From the NCBI GenBank assembly GCA_015039465.1, contig MU130361.1, positions 62,001 to 126,000 of the forward strand: a stretch of DNA of 64,000 nt. The letters are read 5' to 3'. The position numbers and the translations under genes were made by a program. Shown here piece by piece: positions 47,766 to 57,526 of this stretch. The DNA comes from Phlegmacium glaucopus (lineage: Eukaryota; Basidiomycota; Agaricomycetes; Agaricales; Cortinariaceae). Below the pieces are notes generated by a model. It was given only the letters and a program-made list of their open reading frames with translations, made no database searches and was not told the DNA's origin. Within the stretch, counting starts at the first letter, position 1. Each line of letters begins with the position of its first letter.

Positions 47766-48032
47766 TTAATTAGGCCAGGGAAGTTCATCTATTTCATTTG
47801 CCACAAGCTCCCCCATAATTGTAAGAATGGCAAGCTTGCCCATAGCCATAAGTGTAAAGTCACATGCCCAAGCTTCCAAGTTAGCCTCATCACACCAGAA
47901 AGTTCTGTATTTCAAATTTCCGCCTGTCCACCTTTTCCACCTGTCTGCCAGATCACATGTGTGATACACCACGTGCCTACCAACGCCAGTATTAATCAAT
48001 GCACAAACCTCCCTGTGTAATACTAAATTCAT
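47766..48032 (-). CDS. unrecognised open frame, 88 codons
   Basis: Reads MNLVLHREVCALINTGVGRH ... and ends in a region KLAILTIMGELVANEIDELP with protein-like residue choice. No family recognised. It lies between the starts of the TET/JBP-like gene and the CxC gene, so it may be an exon or a relic of the same transposon. Low confidence that it is a gene. Confidence 0.25.
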   Translation of the reverse strand: MNLVLHREVCALINTGVGRHVVYHTCDLADRWKRWTGGNLKYRTFWCDEANLEAWACDFTLMAMGKLAILTIMGELVANEIDELPWPN

Positions 48033-48056
48033 ATCTCAATATAATGACTGTAGAAG

Positions 48057-49135
48057 ATGTTGCCAACCTCTTTTCCTGAAGCTCTAAACCATGATATGCT
48101 TATCAAAATTTCCTCATTTCTTCTCTATACATCACAATTCAAGAATGATATCCTTCTTGCCCAAGCGTCAAATGGGCCAGCTGGCGACCCACCTTTGTTC
48201 TTGCCCCAATCAGTGGCAATTATTCTCTCTAATCTCTGTGACATAGACCTAGCATCAAGCGATAAGCTATGGTCATATCTGAAGGATGCTGTGTGGCATT
48301 ATGCTGAGACAGCAAAGGTTGTTGATGAAAGATTCAAGTGTTATGGGAAAGATCTGGGGTTTAGTGGGTTCTGCTTAATCTGAAAATTTTTGACATGTTA
48401 ATCTAATATCAATAGGTTCTTTATATCCTCCAGTTAATTATTGTATCAATGGCCAGTGTAAGCCAGCAGCAAAGGGCTTGAAGCTTCAGAAGACGGATCA
48501 AACTCAAGGTGTGCTATATACTTTGGATAAAGGTGTTCATCCGGTTTGGGTGATAACATTCCAATGTGTTGGTATATATAAATTTTATTGCCGATTTAAG
48601 ATGAATGCTGAATACACAAAATTCAGAATGTCAGAGAGCCTATTACCACAACTATTTTATGGAGGGCGGCATGCGGTATTATTATGATGGTGATCTACCA
48701 GATGTAATCCAGGTTGAGGAGCATCAATTTGTTGAGAGGAAGGTTGTAAACATGTGGCGGACAGATATGAATGTTGCATGGTATGTTTCAATCTCTTGCA
48801 GAGCATGCTTATCATTTTTGTTGATTTTCACTTCATGTCACACAGGAAATCATTTACAAACTGTGCTCGTACCTATGAAATTTCTCTCTCAGTGCCCAAT
48901 TGCCATCCTGCAGATTGGCCATTCAAAGCTGCATTGAAAGGGGATCATGTATGAGATGCATTCACAATCCTATCCCTGCTCAAAGACCACCATGAATGCA
49001 ATACAGCCTTGGTAGTGCCCCATACAGGGGACCAAGCAGGTCGGTTCATGGAAGCCATCAAAGCCCGAAACACACACTTCAAAATTTATGGGCAAAATGA
49101 AGTCATACATCGATGCAAGAAATGCACCCATATTT
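48057..49135 (+). pseudogene. KDZ-transposon-associated CxC5/CxC6 cysteine-cluster protein, N-terminal part
   Basis: The CxC5 and CxC6 clusters are domains that accompany Kyakuja-Dileera-Zisupton transposases in fungi. Exon 1 starts MLPTSFPEALNHDMLIKISS and is helical. After an intron comes the cluster: YPPVNYCINGQCKPAAKG, GVLYTLDKGVHPVWVITFQC, then ECQRAYYHNYFMEGGMRYYY, DGDLPDVIQVEEHQFVERKV, and after another intron SFTNCARTYEISLSVPNCHP. CxC6 begins with RNTHFKIYGQNEVIHRCKKC. A TGA replaces an expected Trp (GDHV-stop-DAF, near 48950). The gene stops at 49135, where a copia LTR begins; its continuation is on the minus strand at 40661-40839. Divergent from the TET/JBP-like gene. Confidence 0.75.
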
Positions 49136-49326
49136 TGTTGAAGCAGGCAAATAGAGTGGCGTGCAAGACAGCTGCGTGCGAGATTAGAGGAACTCAAAGT
49201 AAGTGACACAAGAGCTATGGTAAGCTGAAGTCCAGAGTGAGTAACTATATATATTGAGTAAAACAACTAAGTACTTGCCTGAAGTCCAGAGTGAGTAACT
49301 GGGGACTTCTGGCAAGCTAGCTACTG
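49136..49326 (-). mobile_element. copia 3' LTR, 5' half deleted
   Basis: Minus-strand LTR end: TGTTGAAGCAGGCAA at 49136 is the reverse complement of the LTR terminus. It covers about 191 bp and then joins pol directly at CAGTAGCTAGC. The flanking TATTT (49131-49135) is the reverse complement of AAATA before the 5' LTR at 40840. Confidence 0.9.
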
Positions 49327-52300
49327 AGTGTTCAATCCACCAGAGTAAGTCAATTTATGATCTAAGGTTCCTTTACAATATCGCAATAAATGCTTGACCG
49401 CTGCCCAATGACTAGGGCCAGGATTGGAGTTGAACCGTGCCAAATAAGACACACTGTATGCAATATCTGGATGAGTCATAGTACCTAGATATTGAAGGGA
49501 ACCAATTGCACTAAGGTAGGGGACACTCTTCATGAATGTCTCTTCCTCTGGCATAGGTGTCAGGACAGGATGACAGTCACTCATACTATAATGTTCAAGT
49601 ATGTCAAGGATGAACTGGCACTGATGAAGTCTGATGGTGTGAGATTTGTGATCTCTAGTGATCCCAACACCAAGCAAATATTCTGTAGGTCCTAGGACTC
49701 GACATTTGAAATGTTGTGCAAGTTGATCCATAGCCTTCTCAATGGCAGCAGTGGACTTGGATGCAAAGGTGATATCATCAATATAAATGGGTACAATGAT
49801 CTTAACCTCTCCATTAGTGTAAATGTAAACAGAGCGGTCAGATTCAATGTGTTTGAAACTCATATCGCTGAGAGCATCATGAAGTTTCTTATTCCATTGA
49901 CAAGCAGACTGCTTTAAACCATACAAAGATTTTTGCAGTCTGCATACCATATTGTGTCCACCTTGATGGAATCCCTCTGGTTGAGTCATATATATCTCTG
50001 TCACCATTAGTGAAAGCAGAGGAGATGTCAAGGGAATGCAATTCAAGGTCCTGTGTAGCTGCTAGGGCAAGGATCAAGCGTAGTGTTGCAGGTCTAAATG
50101 TAGGAGCAAAGACCTCTGTGTAGTCAATGCCTGGTCGCTGACTGTAGCCTTTGGCAACAATTCTAGCTTTATAACGTTCAATAGAACCATCTGCATTACG
50201 CTTGACTCTAAAGACCCAACCAGATCCAATTGCCTTCTGCCCATGTGGGAGTTCAACCAATTCCCATGTGCCAGTTTGCAAGAGAATGTTGTATTCAGCA
50301 TTAGCAGCTTCTGCCCAGCGCTCTGCATCATCACTCTTCATTGCTTGTTTATAGGTGCGTGGCTCAGCTCCTGCTGCTAATCCTGCAAACTGGACTTCTT
50401 CCAACCTATCATCCTCACCATCACTCTCCAGTATAGGAGGAGGGGTTCTCACCTTCCACCAATCCATGTAGAGCGCCTAGGTAATTGTGGCTCAGGTGCA
50501 TTGAGTGGTAATTGAGGTGGAAGTGGAGGACTTTCTGGTAGTGGTAATAGCTCAGGTGCTACAATGGGTGGTGGTGATTGGGGTAGAATTAGAGGACTTT
50601 GTGGAATTGGAATTGAAAGTGGAGAAATTATCATATTCAATGGTTCATCATCCCCCCCAAAATTAGGCAAGGGTGACAGATTGGCACCAGGTGATGAAGG
50701 AACCTGAAGATTGATTTTAGACAATGGACCAACAGACAAGCCGAGGAAGTAATGTTCATCAAATTCTGCACGTTCACAGATGATGTACTTCCTTGTGGTA
50801 GGATTATAGAATTTCCATCCTTTATATCCAGAAGGATAACCAACAAAGATACATTTCTCTATGTGTGACTGAAGAGATTTATGTTTGTCCCCTTGTATGT
50901 AGACATATGCAGTGCATCCCCAAACTCACAAGTGCTCTACATCAGGTTTCCTTTTGAACCATGCCTCATAAGGTGTAGTGTGAGGTAATGATGCAGTAGG
51001 AAGACGATTCCATATGTGGATGTGAGCAGCAAGACATTCACCCCAGAATGAAGCAGGTAAGTGTGACTCTGAGAGCATAGTAGTAATATCATCACTCATA
51101 GTGCGATTAGCTCTTTCAGCTGCTCCATTCATTTGAGGGCGGTTGCGAGTGGTATGACGACGCATAATTCCACAACTATCAGTGAACCTGATGAAAGCAT
51201 TTGACATGTAATCACCACCTTTGTCATCCTGCATGGATTTGATCTTGCAATTCAATTGATTCTCAGCATAAGCTTTGAATGTTTTGAATGCTTCAAATGT
51301 ATCACTCTTCTGTTTGAGCAACATAGCTACTCTGAATTTTGTGCAATCATCAATGAAGACAACCCAAGAGCGATAGCCTTCTGGTGTTGCAACAGGAAGA
51401 GGACCATGTAAATCAGTGTGGATCAATTCCAAAGGGTGCAAGGATTGACTGGGAGATGTAGGGAATGGATTTGAATGGATTTTGCCTGACAGGCAAGGTT
51501 CACATATAGGATCTGGCTTTTGCTTTGTATCTAATACAAGTCCAGTTACCAACTCTTCATTGATCATCTTCTGAACATCTCTGAAGCTATGATGTGCTAA
51601 ATGACGATGCCAGAGATTGATATCAAGAGGAAGAGTTGAGACAATGTTGGCATACTCAGAAATAGGTTCTGTGACACCATCCAGCATGGCAGCATTGTTG
51701 TCTGTAATTGAAGCAGAGAACAAAGTAGCACCTTTGTGGATGAAATTCATGCATTTTGAATTGATATGAACTTCAAAACCTTTATGACGTGTCAAGTACA
51801 GAACTGACAATAAATTACTTCGAAGTTGTGGTACATGTAAGACTCTTGTCCATTCTACAGATCTGATTTCCTTTCCGTTTACAATTGGGCGAAAACGCAC
51901 AGAACCAACCTCAACAGCATAGACAATGGTATTGTCTGCTAGCCTGATTGGTATGCTTGTTTGGACATAGTTTCGAATCCAGTGACGATGAGGGGTCATA
52001 AAAGAAGTGGCCCCTGTGTCTGCATTCCAATCAAAGTCAGCATCTGTTTGTAAAGGGTTGGAAGGATTGGAGGGATCAAAAGTAGAAGAAAGAGCACTTG
52101 CATTTCCAGCAAATTCAACAACATTACCTTTGGCTTTGTTGGCCTTGTTACCACCTCTGCGCTTTTTGGCATTATTCTCCTTTGCAGACTTCTGAGCATT
52201 GATGAATTGATAACATTTCTCCATGATGTGGTTTGTCATACCACAGAAGTCACATTTTTCTTTGGAAGTTGGAGTTGAAGAAGATGATGCAGAAAAGGCT

Positions 52301-52680
52301 GTACCAACAGATGGCATGTCTGAAGCATGACGGCGGCGTTGGGTTTCCTCTCCAACAAAAGCCTGATGAATTGTAGCTTTGTCCAATTTATCCAGCAGGA
52401 GGAGTGATGAAGTGAATGCACTGTACTCATCTGGGAGAGCACAAATCATTGCCATTGAGGCAAGCTCATCATCAAGCTGCTTCAGGTCAAAGCCAGCAGG
52501 GCAAAGATCCTGAATGCGACGTAGAGCTGCATCCACTCTATTCATGAGTGTTTGCAAAGATTCGTCCTCCTGCTTTCTAATTGAGAACAAATCATCATAA
52601 GCATTGAACCTGTGACCAGGATGCTTCTGCATATGAACTGCTTGAAGAGCAGTCCACATAGCAACTGGGTTGTCTCTTAT
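49327..52680 (-). pseudogene. copia gag-pol, RNase H missing, N-terminus cut by inversion
   Basis: Minus-strand polyprotein. Gag remainder RDNPVAMWTALQAVHMQ with FNAYDDLFSIRKQEDESL; zinc knuckle CDFCGMTNHIMEKC; protease WNADTGATSFMT; integrase zinc region HRHLAHHSFRDVQK with CEPCLSGK, and catalytic motifs HTDLHGPLP, FIDDCTKF, DKGGDYMS and RNRPQMNGAAERANRT; then RT with WVFRVKRNADGSIERYKARI and VAKGYSQRPGIDYTEVFAP, HSLDISSAFTNGD, the YIDDITFASK active site, and GTMTHPDIAYSVSYLARF. The frame from 52659 to 50926 is open. RT has a frame break near 49985-50000 and the linker near 50650. It ends at LTYSGGLNTQ, so RNase H is deleted and pol abuts the LTR. Confidence 0.9.
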
Positions 52681-53445
52681 AATTGATTCTGGTGACTCTG
52701 ACTGGGTACGTCGGTGCTTGTGTTTGCTATGACACTGCTTCCTCTGTCGTTGATCCCGACGCTTTCATTTAGGTTCTTCCAGTATACTGCCATTGGTATT
52801 ATCTTCAAACTCGGACTCAGTTTCAGATGGAGACAATGAACTATACTCAGGAGACTCAAAGGGGTCAATCCTTCACTGTTTCGGACCTCAGGTATGGCTA
52901 AAGAGCAGCCCCCAAGTAACTTTTTGGGGCTATCTGCGCTGACAAACTGGGCAGCTAATTACTTTTTCCAACACTCAATCTCGTGGTGTAGTCATGACTG
53001 CTTGCCTATTGCTCAACACCAATTCACCATGGTCTCCACATCCCTGTAGTTAACGATGTTCACATCTCTGAGATGTACTAACACGAGTATTTTTTGTATG
53101 AGTGTAATACAGCTGCCTGAGTATTCACATCTAGTTCTTCCTGCTTGAGGCCCACATTTCCCCATTCTCAGGGGTTGATTACTGCATGGTTAAGGCATCT
53201 GCTGCTGCTCTAATGATGTGGTCCAGCTCAACAGCCATTTGTCTAGCACTAGGGCTCAAACCTATTTGGTGCTTCTGGGTCCTTTTGATGACCTGGGAAC
53301 CTGGGACTATGTGCACATCTGCGCTGGACTTGTCCAAGGAGAATCTTCTTGGCTGTGAGGATAGTCTCAATGCAACAACATCGCTGTACATTCGCGATCC
53401 TGTCATTGCATCGGTTGTGTGGTTTGTTACAACATTGTGGACCAT
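52681..53445 (-). pseudogene. gypsy gag, N-terminal part, cut by inversion
   Basis: Minus-strand start MVHNVVTNHTTDAMTGSRMY with SDVVALRLSSQPRRFSLDKS, then DPFESPEYSSLSPSETESEF, EDNTNGSILEEPK-stop-KRRD, and basic HSKHKHRRTQSESPES. Such acidic-then-basic, Ser-rich N-termini are usual for mushroom gypsy gags. Similarity switches to copia gag at RDNPVAMW (52680). Continuation NEIRPIPPKEYHG is at 42421 on the plus strand. Contains a TGA or TAG-type interruption, so inactive. Confidence 0.7.
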
Positions 53446-53529
53446 TAACTTGTTGCTCGGGTTAATGAGAGGTTGAGAGGGAACGGGTATAGTTTGAGCT
53501 GGGCTGGGCCAGTTAGCTACTCTGGTACA

Positions 53530-53965
53530 AGCTTATAAATTATAGGTTCTGGTAGACATAGTCAGTATTGCGAAACTTGAGATGGGGATGGTCTGGGTGA
53601 TCAGTCTGAAGGCTCCTAGGTGTCTAGACGGTGAAGTAGATGGTGTTGAAAGAAGCTTTTGTAGTGTCAAAAAAGATGTGATGAAAGTGGCTGCTATGAC
53701 GGATAGCGACAGTGTGGTTTTGGCACACAGAGGAATCACACGAGAAAAGACAGAACATTAAGCTAGTATGATTCACTGGGGAGCTATCTATGAATGGAGG
53801 GGTATTTATACCAGTAGGTAGATAGCCACATAATTAGTCGGTAATTGGAATGATAAGTAATCTAGGGTAAATGAAGGTGAAACACAGCTAAGGCTGCTAT
53901 ACCAAAGAAAGTAATCAGAAAAGAATGTGACGAGGTTGGATTAACAAGGGGTATTCATTACAATC
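53530..53965 (-). mobile_element. probable gypsy 5' LTR
   Basis: On the minus strand, a TATA box GGTATAAATACCCCTCC (about 53796-53812) is followed by a CT-rich leader and the gag start 350 bp later, the layout of an LTR promoter. A likely start is TGTAATGAATACCCC near 53965. Exact ends and a duplication were not found. Confidence 0.55.
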
Positions 53966-54780
53966 ATGATCACCAGTCAGAGTAGACAAAACTCAAGTTT
54001 TTTGCCTCTCCACCTCCAAGTGCAAACCTCCTTGCAGTCCCTCGTCTCAGTGGTACATAAATCAATAAAAAACTATATCCTTCGCAACTTGCAAGATTGA
54101 CTGCCATGATGGCTTCCAGCTCTGTCCGAGATGTAGTGGTGTCCCGAAAGCCATCAGCATGCTCGGATGGACCTGTCAGCCTGACAGAGTGGCTGAAAAA
54201 ACAGGGACGTGTCATTGTGAAAATGTGCATTAGTGACACTATAAATATTGATTTTGAACTAAGTGAGCAAGCTGAAGAAGCTTGAAGGACAATCTTCTTG
54301 CAGCCCTGATGGGGAAGGAGGACAGGATCACTCAGAGTGACGATGTCACCTGATCTCTATGCATCATAATTCTATTGTGCAAAACCTTGGTACACTACAC
54401 TCATGCCTCATTCCAAGTCATTCATCTACCTCCAAGTTTCTAATCTATAACCTATTATCCTGAGATTGCCCATCTGCACTGCCACAATATACAGGCAGGT
54501 CTATCAATGAAGCAGGTAGCTACAATGATTCATGGAATTTGAATGAAAAGAGAGGGTAAGAAGAGTGATAGGAATGAAATAAGAACATATTCAAAGAAAG
54601 ATCTGAATGTCACAGGATGTCAATTGCTGGGAAACTATCCTCCAATCCCAGAATGCTCCTTTTTTCCCCTCTCAAACACCTTGATAATATGCCTTTTCTC
54701 AAATGGGAGGGCTCCTGACAACTTCCAGTGTTCATCTGTCAGCTTCTTCAAGTCATCACCTATAGAAAATCCCAAATGCT
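53966..54780. other. region without a recognised gene
   Basis: Open frame 54097-54285 (MTAMMASSSVRDVVVSRKPS) has no known domain. The rest is AT-rich relic sequence. Confidence 0.35.
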
Positions 54781-56694
54781 TGCATTGGGTCTAGCTGTGG
54801 AGCATGATTCTATAGGTCTGGTATGCTGTGAGGTACAGCAGTTAGTGATTCAATCCCAAGCCCACACAACTAAATGTGTCAGATTGATCCAGTCTTCTGT
54901 TGTCTGGCATAGCCAGTCCCTGAAATCTTCCACTGTAACCAGACAAGTCGTGAGCCACACGCTGCAACCATGCTTGTCGTTCCTCAAGAATAGTCCATAC
55001 CGCATATGCTAGGCGGCCCAAAAACCCATTGTTCAGGCAGAGGACAGCGGTTGACAGGTTATCATGTAAGTCATTGAGCTGTTAGAAAGGCTTTAGGAAC
55101 AATCAAAACATTTTCAAGGAATGAGTAATACCTGTGGCATCCCACAGCAGTGGCAGTAGTTGATAGGAAATATCAACCTCACTCTCCAAGTTTTGAATGG
55201 GCTATTTGCATCAGTCCATCCTGCTGATATCCCTGTGCATGTTGATAGATTGTGGACTGCATTATGGCCTCTTAGAAGACATGGAGTGCACTTGCCTTCA
55301 CTGCCACTGTGATTTCCAAAAGATGCTTCTTCATACCCACCATTTCCAGCCATTGCAACAAACACTCCACGGCAGGGTTTCCTTCCGCTGAGCCCTGTGT
55401 GATGACGTCTCTACTTGCATGCTGGGACCCATACTGTCCTGCAAGTGCCATCCCTGAGTACATTTATACAAGTGAAGGAAGGCATCAAATTTACCTGGCG
55501 CACTAGGCTGTTGCTCCCACCACTGCTGTTTCTTTTTTGTTTCAACGAGGTTTCGAGTTGGTTAGCATACTGAAAATAGTCATCAAGACTGGAGAGGAGA
55601 GAGAGGTAGGTGGAAACAGACATACTGCATGGTTGCTGAAGGGTACTCACCACTGGCAGAGGGGGCCCCGGGAAGCACAGTCTCATTTTCCCCTGCCCAG
55701 CAATGGATGGCCTGACAGCTGAGTTAAACCATTTCCCAATAAGCCTTCATGTGACGTTACCTGAGACACTTGTGCTGAGCACCAGCCACAAAGGGCAGCA
55801 GTAGAAAGATTGATGCAAGACTGTCCCCATCCATCAAGGAATTCACCAGTAACAAGACGTAGACATTGGTCTGTGCATAGCCATGCCTGCTGTTCCTTAA
55901 TCCCAATGTTACTTTCCCCCATCTTTACCTTGGGTGCAAACCTGTCCACATCCCAAAACACGCCTGGGCTGCTTTGCCATCTTGCCCTACTCGGCCACTC
56001 TCTTGGTTGTGGTTGATATGATTTTGTGGTGATTTATAGTGGAACACTAAATGAAAGCCATGTCAATGTCACAGCTCATAGTGTTCTGTAAAACAGCCTA
56101 GTTGCGAAAAAAGATGAGTAGATGATAATAATAAAAGATATATATAAGGACTTACTTGTAAATCAAATGCAGAGCCGCCCCAGCTTCCTGCCTCAACAGC
56201 CTATTTAATGAAGCAGTGAGTCAGCAAGTAAATTACAATAAGAAAGGAATAAGTACATACTTCCTGATCCATTAATGAATCATCCCAGCTTCTGGCCTCA
56301 ACAACCTATGTAAGGAAGGCACAGGAAGTCAGCCATATCACTCCAAACAAAGCTTTATACATACCTGCTGCGATATAGACGCCTCAATGGCAACCTCACC
56401 CATTGCAACATCTCCCTCAGGCTGAACAAGGTTAGCTAGCCTACTCCCATGGCCAATGTCATCAGGATGGATCCTTTTACAATGGTTGTACATGTCTTGA
56501 TATTGAGTATACTGAATGTCGCATCCAGGGCATGTAAACCTCTTGCTCACCACATTGTGGAGTAGAAGTATGGTACAGTGTGGTCTGCAAGGATATATTA
56601 CAGACAATCGGACAGAGTGCACTTGTTTCTTATGATTAGCCAGTTTGTAGGAAGTGTTGAAGGTGGATGCACATTTGGCACAAGTAAATTGCAT
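54781..56694 (-). CDS. multi-exon C2H2 zinc-finger protein, function unknown, possibly decayed
   Basis: Starts MQFTCAKCASTFNTSYKLAN, a C-x2-C-x12-H-x4-H finger, and after an intron has a second one, RFTCPGCDIQYTQYQDMYNH (same spacing). Two consecutive 45-nt exons, 56261-56305 and 56156-56200, encode VVEARSWDDSLMDQE and AVEAGSWGGSAFDLQ, so they are tandem duplicates. Further downstream are coding-like blocks with unclear splicing: KEQQAWLCTDQCLRLVTGEF with DGWGQSCINLSTAALCGW, SLDDYFQYANQLETSLKQKR, KFDAFLHLYKC, LESEVDISYQLLPLLWDATG and LGRLAYAVWTILEERQAWLQ. I do not know the family. Some frames carry stops, so the gene may be a pseudogene or the splice model incomplete. Its place among transposons suggests a mobile-element accessory. 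Confidence 0.5.
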
Positions 56695-57120
56695 GATCTG
56701 TGTGTAGAAATATAGTATTGAGTAGGACTGGTATATATACTGAATGATATGGTCCAGGGTCCATTGTCCTTAAGCTTGATGAAAGAAACTTATACAAGGT
56801 GCAACGTATGGTGTCTGGCCCTCATCCAGTAGTAAGTGTGGTACAGGAGTGTTGTTAGGTGCCAGTTTGAAGAAGTGTTCCTGATGTCCAACAATCCTTA
56901 CAATTGAGTGACTCTACAAGCATGCCTGCATCAACCGGAAATTGAAGCTGGGCATGTAAACCTGAATAAAATATGTATGTACTGATTACTATGGGACTAG
57001 GCAGAAAATGAGGCAGACACCCATTCCCTAAGCAAATATATCAGAATATACAGCGCTCAAGGCTCAAGGCTCAAGGCTCAAGGCTCCATTCTCATCTCCT
57101 ACAATAAACAGCAGCAGTCC
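56260..57120. repeat. short tandem repeat near 57055-57090
   Basis: AAGGCTC repeated about five times (7-bp unit) at 57059-57090. The rest of the stretch is AT-rich and looks like promoter and leader of the C2H2 gene. Confidence 0.6.
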
Positions 57121-57232
57121 CTCTCAAAAGCAATTGAGCTTGAGGACATAACAAATTACTTGGTGGATGTCAGGGTTTACACTCAGGTTTTATTGTGTTG
57201 TAACAGCATGGCTGGACAATCTAGGAACAGCC

Positions 57233-57526
57233 TCATTGCATACCTGTTTTGTTTTCCTTTTTACGTCTTGTATGGCCATAACATACAGCTCCGTGTTGCA
57301 TTGCATAATAACGACACATAAGCTCTGTGATTAGGGATTCCCCAAACAACCCTTTAATCTCCATTTTTGTCTTGTACGGCTGCCACACACCACAGTCATG
57401 CATGACCCTGCCTATAATAGCAGTCCCGGAGATAGTGTTGGGCATATGCATATTGGACATATTGGACATATTGGACAGGCATGTGCACATTGGACATTGT
57501 GGCAGTGCAATCTGGCAGGACCTCAC
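57233..57526 (-). CDS. unrecognised open frame with ATTGGACAT repeat
   Basis: 97 codons; block VWQPYKTKMEIKGLFGESLI, TELMCRYYAMQHGAVCYGH is protein-like and may be an exon of a lost gene. The part SNMSNMSNMHM is encoded by a 9-bp tandem repeat TTGGACATA (about 57452-57480). No family recognised. Confidence 0.25.
   Translation of the reverse strand: MRSCQIALPQCPMCTCLSNMSNMSNMHMPNTISGTAIIGRVMHDCGVWQPYKTKMEIKGLFGESLITELMCRYYAMQHGAVCYGHTRRKKENKTGMQ

Noticed and set aside
53186..53476. 96-codon plus-strand frame with hydrophobic segments
   Set aside because: Antisense shadow of the gypsy gag N-terminus on the minus strand.
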